The notes: generated by a model from the letters alone, not told the origin. Counted from the stretch's first letter, positions 43,561-52,790 are shown. The stretch is DNA of 64,000 nt from CAYMZZ01 sp964395095 (GCA_964395095.1 CAYMZZ010000002.1:310001-374000); one strand, 5' to 3'. Numbers and translations are program-made.

Positions 43561-43848
43561 CTACTCGCTCAGCAATGCTATGCACCTGTCTATCTCACGC
43601 AGATAAGCATTGATACGTTTTTCGAATTGCTTTTTTTCCTGCTCATCCATTCCGCCCGAAGCATACCGGGTGATTTCCGCTTTTTGTTTCCAGGCTTCCA
43701 GTTCCTGCTGCTGTTGTTCCAGCCGGCTACGCGTTTCCTGCAACGAGAGGCGCAGGCGTTCGTTCTCCTGCCGCAATTGCTGTTGCTCCTTCAGCAATCG
43801 CTGCAGTTTGTCGTGTACGCGTTTTATGATCGAAAGATCCTGTTCCAA
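43561..43848 (-). CDS. Coiled-coil protein next to pheT and zapA
   Basis: This is a 95-residue protein. From about residue 5 to 58 it is an almost unbroken heptad coiled coil rich in Gln, Glu, Leu and Arg (LQRLLKEQQQLRQENERLRL). A short break around SGGMDEQEK and a final helix (FEKRINAYLREIDRCIALL) follow. It sits between pheT and zapA on the same strand, in the position where many Bacteroidota carry a small coiled-coil gene of unknown role. Shape and location recall ZapB, the coiled-coil partner of ZapA in E. coli, but I see no sequence evidence for homology. Confidence 0.82.
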   Translation of the reverse strand: MEQDLSIIKRVHDKLQRLLKEQQQLRQENERLRLSLQETRSRLEQQQQELEAWKQKAEITRYASGGMDEQEKKQFEKRINAYLREIDRCIALLSE

Positions 43849-43884
43849 AGCGATGAATGGACTTGGTTGATCTGTGATTTAAAT

Positions 43885-46314
43885 TTACGATTTCCGTATT
43901 TGTGCCCCCAGCTCCTTTTCCAGCGCCTGCATAATTTTTTGCATCCACCCATCAATCTCCTTATCGGTGAGGGTTTTTTCTTCATCGAGGAAGGTGAAGC
44001 TTACGGCCAGTGATTTACGGCCCTCACCCAGCTTTTCGCTTTCAAACACATCAAAGAGTTGCAGCTCGCGCAGGCTTTGCAAACGTATTCCCTTCACCAC
44101 TTTTTCCAGGTCGGCATAGGGCAGCTCCCGTGGCACCAGCAGCGCCAGGTCGCGTTTCACGGCCGGGAACCGGGGTATTTCGGCTATATGGGTTTTGCTG
44201 GCTATTGCTTTTTGCGACAACAGATCCCAGTTGAAATCGGCAAAATAAACGGGTTGCTTTATGTCGAATCGTTGCAGGGCGGCCCGGCTTACGGTGCCCA
44301 GTTGCAGCAACCAGTCCTTACCCAACATAGCCACCAGTCCTTCGGCAAATTTCGGGTGCTGCAAGGCTTCAAAGTGATCGGCCGCAATGCCGGTGAGTTG
44401 CAGTAAAGCACCCGCGATGCCCTTGAGCTGGTAGAAATCTGATTTTTGGGGCTTGGCACGCCAGCCTTCCTCCGCGGCCAAACCGGTGAGGTAAAGGCAC
44501 AGGTGCTCCCGTTCCTCATAAGCGCCTTCTTCGTTTTTAGAATAGGTCTTTCCATATTCAAAAAAGCGCAGGTCTTCGTTCTTGCGGTTCAGGTTATAGG
44601 CGATGGATACCAGTCCCGTTTCCAGCATCGAGGGTCGCATGATGTTGTGGTCGGCGCTCAGGCTATTGAGCATCCGTACCGCATCCTTCAATTCTTCCTC
44701 CGAAAAGAAGGCGGAATTGGTAATGCTATTGGTCATGATTTCATGAAAACCCAATCCTACCAGGTAATTGGCCAATTTCTCGCGGAGTGAAAAGGCCAGG
44801 TGGTTTTCCTCCACCGCTGGCGTTATGCTGATCATGTCCGGTATCTGAATATTGTCGAGTCCGTCGATACGCAGCACTTCTTCCACCAGGTCGGCGGGCA
44901 GGCTGATATCCGGCTTATGATAAGGCACTGCTACCCGCAACTCATCCATGCCCTCTTTCACTATTTCAAATCCAAGACTGGTGAAAATCCGGTTCAGCGC
45001 ATCGGGATGATAATTCTTTCCGCTGAGTTTTTTGAGGTAATGGTATTTAATAGCCACCTGCACTTTCTCTCTTGGATCGGGATAAATATCAGTGATGGGA
45101 GAAGCTATTTCTCCTCCCGCAATTTCGAGTATCAGTTGAGTTGCCCTTTTCAGTACAGGTATGGTAGCGGAAATATCCGTCCCTTTTTCAAAACGCGTAG
45201 CCGCATCGGTCCGCAATCCATGGCGAAACGAAGTTTTGCGGATGCTTATCGGGTCGAAGCAGGCGCTTTCGAGAAATATATGGGTGGTGCTTTCCGTAAC
45301 ACCGCTATGCATGCCGCCGAAAACACCCGCGATACACATGCCGCCTTCGGCATCGCAGATCATGAGGTCTTCATGGCTCAGCTTGCGTTCTTTTTCGTCG
45401 AGGGTAACGAATGCGGTATTGTCCGGCAGGTTTTTAACGATCACTTTTCCACCCCTGATCTGGTCGGCGTCGAAGGCATGGAGAGGCTGGCCGGTTTCGT
45501 GTTGCACGTAGTTGGTAATGTCTACAATATTGTTGATAGGACGAAGACCGATAGCACGCAGCCGATCTTTCAGCCATTTGGGCGATTCACCTACCTTGAT
45601 CTGGCTGATGCAAACACCCGAATAGCGGGGGCAGGCCTGGCTGTTCTCTACCTGTATGTCGAGAACAATACTGGCTTTTTCCGCCTTAAATCCATTGCCA
45701 TTAGGTATTTTGGCACGAATATCTTTTTTGTCGTGATGGGAAAGGTAAGCGCATACATCACGGGCCACACCCCAATGGCTCATGGCATCCATGCGGTTGG
45801 GGGTCAGGCCAATTTCAATGATGGTATCCTCATAAGGCTGAAAATATTCAGCGGCCGGCGTGCCGGCTTTCAAATGTGCCGGTAATACCATGATTCCTTC
45901 ATGCGATTCGCCCAGGCCAATCTCGTCTTCGGCGCAGATCATGCCATGACTTTCCTGTCCCCGGATTTTTGCTACCCGCATGGTGAGCGGATCGCCTTTA
46001 ACCGGGTAAATGGTCGCACCCACCGGGGCTACCACCACCTTTTGGCCGGCCGCCACATTAGGGGCGCCGCATACAATGGACAGGGGTTCACCCTCGCCAA
46101 CGGATACCTGGGTAAGGGTAAGTTTATCGGCATTGGGGTGCTTTTCGGTATGCAATACTTCGCCAATCAACAGCCCTTTCATTCCGCCACGCACTTCTTC
46201 AAATTTGTGCATGCTTTCCACTTCCAGGCCGATGGATGTCAGAATTTTGCTCAGTCTTTCCGGTTCAATCTGTACGGGCAGGTACTCACTGAGCCATTTA
46301 TACGAGATAGTCAT
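43885..46314 (-). CDS. pheT: Phenylalanyl-tRNA synthetase beta subunit
   Basis: PheT is the large subunit of the heterotetrameric enzyme that charges tRNA-Phe. The 809-residue protein holds the tRNA-binding OB domain (about 40-150, with PNADKLTLTQVSVGEGE), the B3/B4 editing domain (about 210-380), B5 (about 405-470) and the catalytic-like core. The ferredoxin-fold anticodon-binding domain fills the last 95 residues (IAEIPRFPAVKRDLALLVP). Length and order are standard. pheS is not adjacent. A promoter word lies just upstream, separating it from the patatin-like gene. Confidence 0.97.
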   Translation of the reverse strand: MTISYKWLSEYLPVQIEPERLSKILTSIGLEVESMHKFEEVRGGMKGLLIGEVLHTEKHPNADKLTLTQVSVGEGEPLSIVCGAPNVAAGQKVVVAPVGATIYPVKGDPLTMRVAKIRGQESHGMICAEDEIGLGESHEGIMVLPAHLKAGTPAAEYFQPYEDTIIEIGLTPNRMDAMSHWGVARDVCAYLSHHDKKDIRAKIPNGNGFKAEKASIVLDIQVENSQACPRYSGVCISQIKVGESPKWLKDRLRAIGLRPINNIVDITNYVQHETGQPLHAFDADQIRGGKVIVKNLPDNTAFVTLDEKERKLSHEDLMICDAEGGMCIAGVFGGMHSGVTESTTHIFLESACFDPISIRKTSFRHGLRTDAATRFEKGTDISATIPVLKRATQLILEIAGGEIASPITDIYPDPREKVQVAIKYHYLKKLSGKNYHPDALNRIFTSLGFEIVKEGMDELRVAVPYHKPDISLPADLVEEVLRIDGLDNIQIPDMISITPAVEENHLAFSLREKLANYLVGLGFHEIMTNSITNSAFFSEEELKDAVRMLNSLSADHNIMRPSMLETGLVSIAYNLNRKNEDLRFFEYGKTYSKNEEGAYEEREHLCLYLTGLAAEEGWRAKPQKSDFYQLKGIAGALLQLTGIAADHFEALQHPKFAEGLVAMLGKDWLLQLGTVSRAALQRFDIKQPVYFADFNWDLLSQKAIASKTHIAEIPRFPAVKRDLALLVPRELPYADLEKVVKGIRLQSLRELQLFDVFESEKLGEGRKSLAVSFTFLDEEKTLTDKEIDGWMQKIMQALEKELGAQIRKS

Positions 46315-46347
46315 AATACAATACTTGTTCTTCTGTTATTCTCGCCG

Positions 46348-46355
46348 CAAAGATA
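46348..46355 (-). promoter_or_regulatory. -7 promoter box for pheT
   Basis: The minus strand reads TATCTTTG, an exact match to TAnnTTTG, 33 bases ahead of the pheT ATG. Confidence 0.5.
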
Positions 46356-46387
46356 ACGGAATCGCCTGCTGCTTTTTTGCCCAGTTT

Positions 46388-47920
46388 TCAACTATTGGCC
46401 GGTCCCTTTTGCCCCCTATTGACTGCTGAGAAAGGAAATGCTTCCAGGTTATTGGGGTTGTCGAATCGTTCTTCGGCCCAGTGGGCATTGGCCAGCCTTT
46501 CGGATTTGTAGGCGTCCCAGTCAAATTCGCGCAGGAACCGAATGGCCGCCTCCGCTCCCTTACGGAAAAGGAGGGTCTTTTCCTGGTCCGACATAAAAAA
46601 ATTGAGCCAGCTATGTCCGCGCACATCAATGGAGCAAACCGCTTTGTTGAAAGCGCGGTTGCGGATGATAAAATCGCGGTCGAAATGAAAGCGAATAGTG
46701 GAGAAAAGCGAGAACAGGTATTTGAAGAGGGTATTATTGCTTCGGTTGGCCGCATCAATAATACCATCCTGCAGGCGCACGCCAAAAGTGGGCATACGGG
46801 GAACGGGATAACCGGGATGATAAAAAATACTGATCGGAAAATTGGAAAGAATGCCCCCATCCAGAAACTGCGAGCTGTCGGGAATCTGCCTTTTTTCATT
46901 CTGCCAGTTTACCTGCCGGCTCCAGGTATCGAAATTGCTTTTTTGCCGGATGCCTTCCAGCCGGAATGATTCGAAGAAAACGGGGATCGACATGCTGGCA
47001 CGGACAAAGTCGGCCGGATGCACATTTTCCGGTTTATCCCAGTAAAGGTCCCACATACGGGGAAATTCAATTTTGAGCTTGGCGATAATGTCGCAGGTAA
47101 TCAGCGTCATCATGGGCATATGCGGAGGTTCCTGCCCCGGCCTTCGGGGATCGGGCTTAAGCTGTAGCGGTGGCACCTGCATAAAATGCTCGCCAAATGC
47201 CTTCAGGGAATCAATAGTTCCCATCGAAGGGTCTTGTTGTATATGACAACTCTCCAGAATCTTTTTTAACCAGTTGTGAAAGGCCTGGCCACTATTGAGC
47301 CCATAACCCGTGCGGGCAATTCTCCGGAATCGCTGGATTAGGAACAATCCAAAAAAAATCAGGATCAAAAGACTGATGGCGGCCGCCAGTCCTATCCATT
47401 TGGCTATGCCGGGGTAAAAGAAATTAAAGGCAAAGCAGGCCAGCGAACTGACCAGGAGGATGAGCAGGGTCCATTTCAGAATAGCTGCCAATCGCGCCAG
47501 CGCCCGGGGCTTCAGCACGATTTTCTGAACCAGGTTTTTGATCCACCGGGTGAAGCGGCTATTGCCGGGCTTGCCATCTACAAAAGAAAACATATCGAGG
47601 TCCGAAAGATGCCGGGCAATGCTGGCCGACTTTTCCGATTCCTTACGGCCGAGGGCGGCGAGCAGTAGCGTATTGATGGCGCCGGCACTGGTGCCGGCCA
47701 TACTGAAAAAGCGGATGCCCATTTTTTCGAGCACATAGGTGTAGCCAACGAGCGCGATGCCGAGAACGCCACCGCCTTCCTGTACCAGGTCCACGTATTG
47801 ATTGCCATCGCGGTCGGTTACATCCGATACGTGGAGGCTCCTGCCCTGTTGGGCCAGTTCTTCCCGAAACGACTGGATAAGCGCATCCACACCCGATTCG
47901 GTGATCAGAGGATAAGGCAT
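46388..47920 (-). CDS. Patatin-like phospholipase with internal membrane segments
   Basis: This 510-residue serine lipase-like protein of the patatin family probably acts on membrane lipids. The oxyanion motif EGGGVLGIALVG is at about residues 48-59, the nucleophile elbow GTSAG at 76-80 (Ser78) and the catalytic Asp in DGG at 354-356, so the Ser-Asp dyad is complete. Two strongly hydrophobic stretches, about 150-170 and 176-197, lie between nucleophile and Asp and are probably membrane helices or a hairpin. An N-terminal 40-residue extension precedes the core, and there is no signal peptide. Membrane insertion in the middle of a patatin domain is unusual. Confidence 0.88.
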   Translation of the reverse strand: MPYPLITESGVDALIQSFREELAQQGRSLHVSDVTDRDGNQYVDLVQEGGGVLGIALVGYTYVLEKMGIRFFSMAGTSAGAINTLLLAALGRKESEKSASIARHLSDLDMFSFVDGKPGNSRFTRWIKNLVQKIVLKPRALARLAAILKWTLLILLVSSLACFAFNFFYPGIAKWIGLAAAISLLILIFFGLFLIQRFRRIARTGYGLNSGQAFHNWLKKILESCHIQQDPSMGTIDSLKAFGEHFMQVPPLQLKPDPRRPGQEPPHMPMMTLITCDIIAKLKIEFPRMWDLYWDKPENVHPADFVRASMSIPVFFESFRLEGIRQKSNFDTWSRQVNWQNEKRQIPDSSQFLDGGILSNFPISIFYHPGYPVPRMPTFGVRLQDGIIDAANRSNNTLFKYLFSLFSTIRFHFDRDFIIRNRAFNKAVCSIDVRGHSWLNFFMSDQEKTLLFRKGAEAAIRFLREFDWDAYKSERLANAHWAEERFDNPNNLEAFPFSAVNRGQKGPANS

Positions 47921-47999
47921 GGTTTAATTTTCAGGAAAGTTACTGCATGGCTCGCAATAACCGCCTGTCTCCAAGCCCGGGTATGAGCCTGGGTTGCCA

Positions 48000-48515
48000 T
48001 CAACCATCCTGTCCAACCCGGAATACCAGGCTGAAATACTGAAAGTATCGTCCTCCCTGGTCTTTGGTTTCACTGTTCCATTCCCTACCGTGGTGGAAAA
48101 AGTCGGTATTGTCGGTAGCAGCATCAGCTACGGCCACCAGCATGTTGCGGGCTGCCAGCTTGAAGCCATAGGTTTTACCAGCCTCCAGCCTCAGGGGTTC
48201 AAAGAGAAACCTTATCCAGTTTTCCCTTTGCCATTCGTGAAGGGAATATTCGCAAACACGCAATGGCGGCAACCAGGTTTCTTCCTCCCTGTCAAACTCA
48301 TGCAGGCTCATTTGTAAGATACCACTGTGCAATACCGTGGCCAGATAGATTTCAACAAAATCTATCCGCGCATCCTGTGGACATTCAAAAGTTTGACCGG
48401 CGAAATGTTCCTGCCGGTCACCCGGTGAATAGCCGATCCAGGTGTAACAGGTCTGTTGCCGGTTCTGAAACTGTAGGGGAGCAGAGGGGTGACCTTCCAT
48501 GATTAAATTTTTCAT
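48000..48515 (-). CDS. Hypothetical protein
   Basis: This is a 171-residue protein when started at 48515 (MKNLIMEGHPSAPLQFQNRQ); an upstream in-frame start would add 30 residues that overlap the spacer before dnaB. It is rich in aromatic residues and beta-type segments (FECPQDARIDFVEIYLATV, KTYGFKLAARNMLVAVADA), which suggests a beta-sandwich, perhaps a carbohydrate- or ligand-binding fold. It has no clear signal peptide or membrane helix. I recognise no family. It is upstream of and co-directional with the patatin-like gene, 79 bases apart. Confidence 0.75.
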   Translation of the reverse strand: MKNLIMEGHPSAPLQFQNRQQTCYTWIGYSPGDRQEHFAGQTFECPQDARIDFVEIYLATVLHSGILQMSLHEFDREEETWLPPLRVCEYSLHEWQRENWIRFLFEPLRLEAGKTYGFKLAARNMLVAVADAATDNTDFFHHGREWNSETKDQGGRYFQYFSLVFRVGQDG

Positions 48516-48669
48516 GTTTGTAGATTTTCGTGATAAAATCCCCATGGAAGCAGGTTGGCTGGTTGAAGAGCGGAGAGTCGTTGCGGACTCAATTCTAAAA
48601 CTCAACCCCGGCTCTTTTATTGTGGAAATGGGGTACGGAATTATTCTTCCGGCTCGCCAAAATTTTTAG

Positions 48670-48677
48670 TAATTTCG
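48670..48677 (+). promoter_or_regulatory. Possible distal promoter box for dnaB
   Basis: TAATTTCG is one change from TAnnTTTG. A second candidate lies at 48780, closer to the gene. Confidence 0.3.
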
Positions 48678-48695
48678 GTGCGGTTCCGCTGAAAT

Positions 48696-48704
48696 TGTGG
48701 ATAA
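48696..48704. promoter_or_regulatory. Consensus DnaA box in the dnaB upstream region
   Basis: TGTGGATAA is the exact complement of the DnaA box TTATCCACA. It is the only one I noticed in this 323-base spacer. A chance match to a nine-base word is not rare in a window of this size. Confidence 0.3.
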
Positions 48705-48779
48705 CCAACCGTGGAACGTGGGAAATTCGTGAACAAAGAAAAATTTCCAAAACGGGGGAATTGATTGGGGTGCGTCCGT

Positions 48780-48787
48780 TATTTTCG
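48780..48787 (+). promoter_or_regulatory. -7 promoter box for dnaB
   Basis: TATTTTCG is one change from TAnnTTTG, 51 bases ahead of the dnaB start. The 323-base spacer 48516-48838 otherwise holds one further promoter-like word and a DnaA box; no convincing gene is present. Confidence 0.4.
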
Positions 48788-48838
48788 CCGTCCGTCTTTT
48801 AAAACATTACGATAACGAATTAATCATATTTTCTTAAC

Positions 48839-50398
48839 ATGGAATTTACGAACCTGAGTAGTAAGGACAGGAAGCAAAAGCGGCGAGCCAATATGGATTT
48901 GGGTTCCATGGTGTATGGAAAAATTCCTCCGCAGGCCAAGGAGTTGGAGGAAGCGGTGCTGGGTGCCATCATGATTGAAAAATCGGCATTCGACCTGGTG
49001 ATCGAAACCCTGAAGCCCGAATGCTTTTATGTGGAGGCCCACCAGAAGATTTTTGCGGCCATGCAGGGCCTGGCCAATAAGAGCCAGCCGATCGATATCC
49101 TTACGGTGGTGGAGGAATTGCGGTTCCGGGAAGAACTGGAGATGATTGGTGGTGCCTATTACGTTACCAAGCTGACCAATGCGGTTGTTTCCGCCGCCAA
49201 CATTGAAGCACACGCCCGCATCATTCTGCAAAAATTTATTCAACGTGAACTTATTCGGATCAGTGGTGAAATCATCAGCGATGCTTTTGAAGATTCCACC
49301 GATGTGTTCGACCTGCTCGATGATGCGGAGAGCAAGCTTTACCAGATCACCAGCAATCACCTCAAAAAAGATTTCGACAGTATCGACTCCGTGCTGGTGA
49401 AAACCATTCAACGGATCGAGGACCTGCGCCACAGAAACGAAGACGTAACCGGCGTGCCGAGCGGATTTGCGCCGCTCGACCGTGTGACCTATGGATGGCA
49501 GAACACCGACCTGATCATCCTGGCGGCCAGGCCGGCCGTGGGTAAAACGGCTTTTGCCCTTAACCTGGCCCGCAATGCTACCATGCATCCCACCAAACCC
49601 ACACCTGTGGCTTTGTTTTCGCTGGAGATGAGCGCCGGCCAGTTGGTGCAGCGTATACTCAGTGCTGAAAGCGAAATCTGGCTGGAGAAGATAGCCAGGG
49701 GCAAGCTTGAGGAGCATGAAATGAAACAACTCTATGCCAAGGGTATTCAACGATTGGCCCAGGCGCCCTTATTTATCGACGATTCGCCGGCCCTCAATAT
49801 TTTTGAATTGCGCGCCAAGTGTCGCAGGCTGAAGAACAAGCACAATATAGGCATGGTCATCATCGACTACCTGCAACTGATGAGTGGCGCCAGCGAAAAC
49901 CGCAACACCAACCGTGAGCAGGAGATCAGCAATATCTCGCGTAACCTCAAGGGGCTTGCCAAGGAATTGAATATTCCCATCATCGCGCTTTCGCAGTTGA
50001 GTCGTGCGGTGGAGCAAAGGGGCGCGAAAGAAGGCAGCCGTGTGCCGCAATTGAGTGATCTGCGCGAATCGGGTGCCATTGAGCAGGATGCGGATATGGT
50101 AATGTTCCTCTATCGCCCGGATTATTATGAAATGACGCAAAATGCGGAAGGGGAAAATGTGAAGGGACTTACCGAAGTGAAGATCGCCAAGCACCGGAAT
50201 GGTTCGCTGGATACCATCAAACTCAAAGCCCTGCTCCATATTCAGAAATTTACCAGTTGGGACGAAGACCCCTATAGTGGCATGGGACTGCCTCCGGGCG
50301 GCTGGCGACCTGTAGATGATGGTGGTGGTGGCGAGAAATTGTATATCCAAACGGGTAGCCGCATGAACGATATACCGGATGATGAAGATCCCTTCTGA
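48839..50398 (+). CDS. dnaB: Replicative DNA helicase DnaB
   Basis: DnaB is the hexameric helicase that unwinds DNA at the replication fork. The 519-residue protein has the N-terminal domain (about 30-130; IPPQAKELEEAVLGAIMIEK), a linker helix, and the RecA-like C-terminal motor. Walker A is ARPAVGKT at 230-237, with SLEMSAGQLVQRIL near 265, Walker B MVIIDYLQLM near 337-346 and the SQLSRAVE region near 380. A Gly-rich stretch (PPGGWRPVDDGGGGEK) lies in the C-terminal tail. No intein is seen. rsmE follows after 23 bases. Confidence 0.97.
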   Translation: MEFTNLSSKDRKQKRRANMDLGSMVYGKIPPQAKELEEAVLGAIMIEKSAFDLVIETLKPECFYVEAHQKIFAAMQGLANKSQPIDILTVVEELRFREELEMIGGAYYVTKLTNAVVSAANIEAHARIILQKFIQRELIRISGEIISDAFEDSTDVFDLLDDAESKLYQITSNHLKKDFDSIDSVLVKTIQRIEDLRHRNEDVTGVPSGFAPLDRVTYGWQNTDLIILAARPAVGKTAFALNLARNATMHPTKPTPVALFSLEMSAGQLVQRILSAESEIWLEKIARGKLEEHEMKQLYAKGIQRLAQAPLFIDDSPALNIFELRAKCRRLKNKHNIGMVIIDYLQLMSGASENRNTNREQEISNISRNLKGLAKELNIPIIALSQLSRAVEQRGAKEGSRVPQLSDLRESGAIEQDADMVMFLYRPDYYEMTQNAEGENVKGLTEVKIAKHRNGSLDTIKLKALLHIQKFTSWDEDPYSGMGLPPGGWRPVDDGGGGEKLYIQTGSRMNDIPDDEDPF

Positions 50399-50421
50399 TT
50401 GAAGTTCCAAAAATTCTGACC

Positions 50422-51138
50422 TTGGCTTTTTTTTACCATTCCTTTGCCGACCCGGCGCCGGACGAATTGCAGTTAGATGAAGATAGTTCCCGGCATATAG
50501 CGCAGGTGTTGCGCATGCAGGCCGGCGACTCCCTGCAACTCACTAATGGCAGGGGCAGCCTCCTCGATGTGGAGTTGCTGGAAGCGCATAAGAAGCATTG
50601 CCGGGTAAAAAAAGTAGCCGCGCAAAACATCCCTGCTCCTGTACGCCGGCTCACGCTCGCCGTGGCCCTGGTAAAAAATACAGCACGATATGAATGGTTG
50701 TTGGAAAAAGCAACCGAGATGGGGCTTTTCCGGATTGTACCATTGCTTACTCATCGCACCGTTCGGGAAAAGTTTCGTCGCGATCGTATGGAAGGCATCC
50801 TGATAAGCGCCATGCTGCAATCGCAGCAGGTATGGTTGCCCGATTTGCGCGAGCCCTGTAATCTTGCAGATTTTTTTGAACAGGATTTCATCACCCCCCA
50901 ATCCCACTGCTATATTGCCCATTGCCAGCCCGGCAACCGGCAGGCCTGGTTGCAAAAAAGTGCTAATGCTTCCGACGAAAAAATAATCCTGATTGGCCCC
51001 GAAGGTGATTTCACGGAGGAAGAAATTTCCCTGGCCCTTTCCAAAGGCGCAATACCGGTAACCCTGGGCGCCAATCGTCTTCGTACGGAAACGGCGGCTT
51101 TAGCCGCGATGGCAGGATTTTATTTGCAGGGCGATTAA
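50422..51138 (+). CDS. rsmE: 16S rRNA (uracil1498-N3)-methyltransferase RsmE
   Basis: RsmE is a SPOUT-class enzyme that methylates U1498 of 16S rRNA. From a TTG start the protein has 238 residues. The N-terminal PUA-like part shows DSSRHIAQVLRMQAGD near 21-36, and the SPOUT domain has KATEMGLFRIVPLLTHRTV near 97-115. The cofactor knot reads LIGPEGDFTEEEISLA near 190-205, followed by VTLGANRLRTETAAL. All are diagnostic. It lies 23 bases after dnaB and is convergent with pyrD. Confidence 0.94.
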   Translation: MAFFYHSFADPAPDELQLDEDSSRHIAQVLRMQAGDSLQLTNGRGSLLDVELLEAHKKHCRVKKVAAQNIPAPVRRLTLAVALVKNTARYEWLLEKATEMGLFRIVPLLTHRTVREKFRRDRMEGILISAMLQSQQVWLPDLREPCNLADFFEQDFITPQSHCYIAHCQPGNRQAWLQKSANASDEKIILIGPEGDFTEEEISLALSKGAIPVTLGANRLRTETAALAAMAGFYLQGD

Positions 51139-51161
51139 GGCGTATTCAATTTTCCACTCCT

Positions 51162-52199
51162 TTATTTTTCCAGCGACAGCGCAATTTTTTTTACAATGGA
51201 GGGTCCCTCGTAAATAAATCCTGTCCATACCTGTACCAGGCTGGCACCTGCCTGCAATTTTTCCTGCGCATCTTCCGGGCTGAAAATGCCACCTGAGGCG
51301 ATAATGGGCGCCTGTCCTCCGGTACGTTCCGCTATATAGCGCACTACTTCCGTAGATCGCTTGCGTACGGGTGCGCCGCTGAGGCCGCCGGCTCCCATGC
51401 TTTTTATTTTTTCGGCATCGGTGGCCAGGTTTTCGCGACTGATGGTGGTGTTGCTGGCAACAATACCATCCAGCTTTATCTCGAGGGCAAGGTCGATCAC
51501 ATCATTTATTTCTTCCTGGCTGAGGTCGGGGGCAATCTTCAGCAGGATGGGGCGGGAACGGGCTTTGCCATTATTGATCATTTGCAGGTGCAGCAATATA
51601 CGCCGGAGTGACTCTTTCTCCTGCAGGGCCCGCAAACCGGGCGTATTGGGTGAGCTTACATTCACCACAAAATAATCCACCCAGGGATGCAATTCCCGAA
51701 AGCTGGTTTCATAATCCTTCCAGGCTTCCTCGTTGGGCGTTTGTTTGTTTTTGCCAATGTTTCCGCCGACAATTAGTTTACTGGGTCCTTTTTCCCGCCA
51801 TTTTTTCAATCTTTCAGCGATGGCTTTGGCGCCATCATTATTGAAACCCATCCGGTTGATCAGGGCCCTGTCAGCCGGAAGACGGAAAAGCCGGGGTTTT
51901 TCATTACCTGCCTGCGCCAGGGGAGTAACGGTTCCTATTTCTACAAAGCCAAAACCCAGCGCTTCCAGCTCGCGGAGATAGCGTGCATTCTTGTCAAACC
52001 CTGCCCCCAACCCGATGGGATTGCGAAGGCCAAGACCGAGAAACTGTCGTGAAAGCCGGGCCGACTTTGGCGTATACAGGTTCGCAATCAGGGCACGCAG
52101 CGGTGGCAAACTGCAAAGGATACGCAGGCAATTCATCGAAAAATAATGGACCGCTTCGGGAGGGAACAGAAATAATATTTTTCGTAAGAGCTGATACAT
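51162..52199 (-). CDS. pyrD: Quinone-dependent dihydroorotate dehydrogenase
   Basis: PyrD oxidises dihydroorotate to orotate in pyrimidine synthesis and passes electrons to membrane quinone. The 345-residue protein is class 2: it carries the N-terminal membrane-associated extension (LLRKILFLFPPEAVHYFSMN) that forms the quinone tunnel. The FMN-binding core has GLGAGFDKNARYLREL, the class 2 catalytic-serine region VVNVSSPNTPGLRAL, and the phosphate-binding IASGGIFSPEDAQEKLQAG. It follows a small exported protein gene by six bases, so both probably share the promoter at 52822. Confidence 0.96.
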   Translation of the reverse strand: MYQLLRKILFLFPPEAVHYFSMNCLRILCSLPPLRALIANLYTPKSARLSRQFLGLGLRNPIGLGAGFDKNARYLRELEALGFGFVEIGTVTPLAQAGNEKPRLFRLPADRALINRMGFNNDGAKAIAERLKKWREKGPSKLIVGGNIGKNKQTPNEEAWKDYETSFRELHPWVDYFVVNVSSPNTPGLRALQEKESLRRILLHLQMINNGKARSRPILLKIAPDLSQEEINDVIDLALEIKLDGIVASNTTISRENLATDAEKIKSMGAGGLSGAPVRKRSTEVVRYIAERTGGQAPIIASGGIFSPEDAQEKLQAGASLVQVWTGFIYEGPSIVKKIALSLEK

Positions 52200-52205
52200 T
52201 GCGGC

Positions 52206-52790
52206 TTATTTATAGGTCTCCAGTTTTTCCAGTAATTTTTCGCTGAACAGAATCCCCGAAAGCGGGCTATTCGTTTCCAGGTTGAGAAATGTCCATTGTG
52301 GAGATATGTCATCGCGTATGGCTAAAAGAGCCGCACGATGGCGTATAAGGTACTCTTTCTTTTCCTTGTTGTAGCTAACATTGCCTTCACCAAATTGAAA
52401 TTCAAAAATGCGCACCATCATTTTATTGTCCTCCTCATCCATTTCTTCATCCGCCTTTATCAATTTCATGTGCATATTCATCCGGTAAAAAATCTTGGCG
52501 TAATGGCCACTGTCGAGCTGAAAAACCGGGAAAATGGTATCAACGCGGAAACTGTCTAACCGCACTGTCACTTCCTCCGAGTTCATAGATTTGTTCAGTT
52601 CCTTTTTCATATCCTCGCGGCTTACGAGGGCAAATATGCGGGGATAGGTAATGTCGAGCGCCTGATCCACATCCATCGACTCCGTGAAAGCGAGGAAGGC
52701 ATCGAGCCGGGAGCGGATAATGCTGTCCTCTTGCGCAAAAGCTAACTGCCCGCCCAGGGAAAGCACCAAAACCAACAGAAATTTATGCAT
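52206..52790 (-). CDS. Hypothetical exported protein
   Basis: This is a 194-residue exported protein. The ATG at 52790 gives a clear signal peptide (MHKFLLVLVLSLGGQLAFAQ); the longer upstream frame would bury it and cross the promoter word. The mature domain has helical segments (IRSRLDAFLAFTESMDVDQA) and then alternating beta segments around residues 80-170. I recognise no named family, though similar small periplasmic proteins are frequent in Bacteroidota. pyrD follows six bases after its stop codon, but a functional link is not evident. Confidence 0.8.
   Translation of the reverse strand: MHKFLLVLVLSLGGQLAFAQEDSIIRSRLDAFLAFTESMDVDQALDITYPRIFALVSREDMKKELNKSMNSEEVTVRLDSFRVDTIFPVFQLDSGHYAKIFYRMNMHMKLIKADEEMDEEDNKMMVRIFEFQFGEGNVSYNKEKKEYLIRHRAALLAIRDDISPQWTFLNLETNSPLSGILFSEKLLEKLETYK

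Noticed and set aside
44800..45885. Open frame of 361 codons on the plus strand
   Set aside because: It is antisense to pheT, whose domains account for the sequence; no protein family is visible in the antisense reading.
48620..48802. A 60-codon frame upstream of dnaB
   Set aside because: It spans two promoter-like words and the DnaA box, ends just before dnaB and resembles no family; more likely regulatory spacer.
48516..48838. Replication origin next to dnaB
   Set aside because: Only one DnaA box is present, with no cluster of boxes, no AT-rich unwinding region and no dnaA gene.
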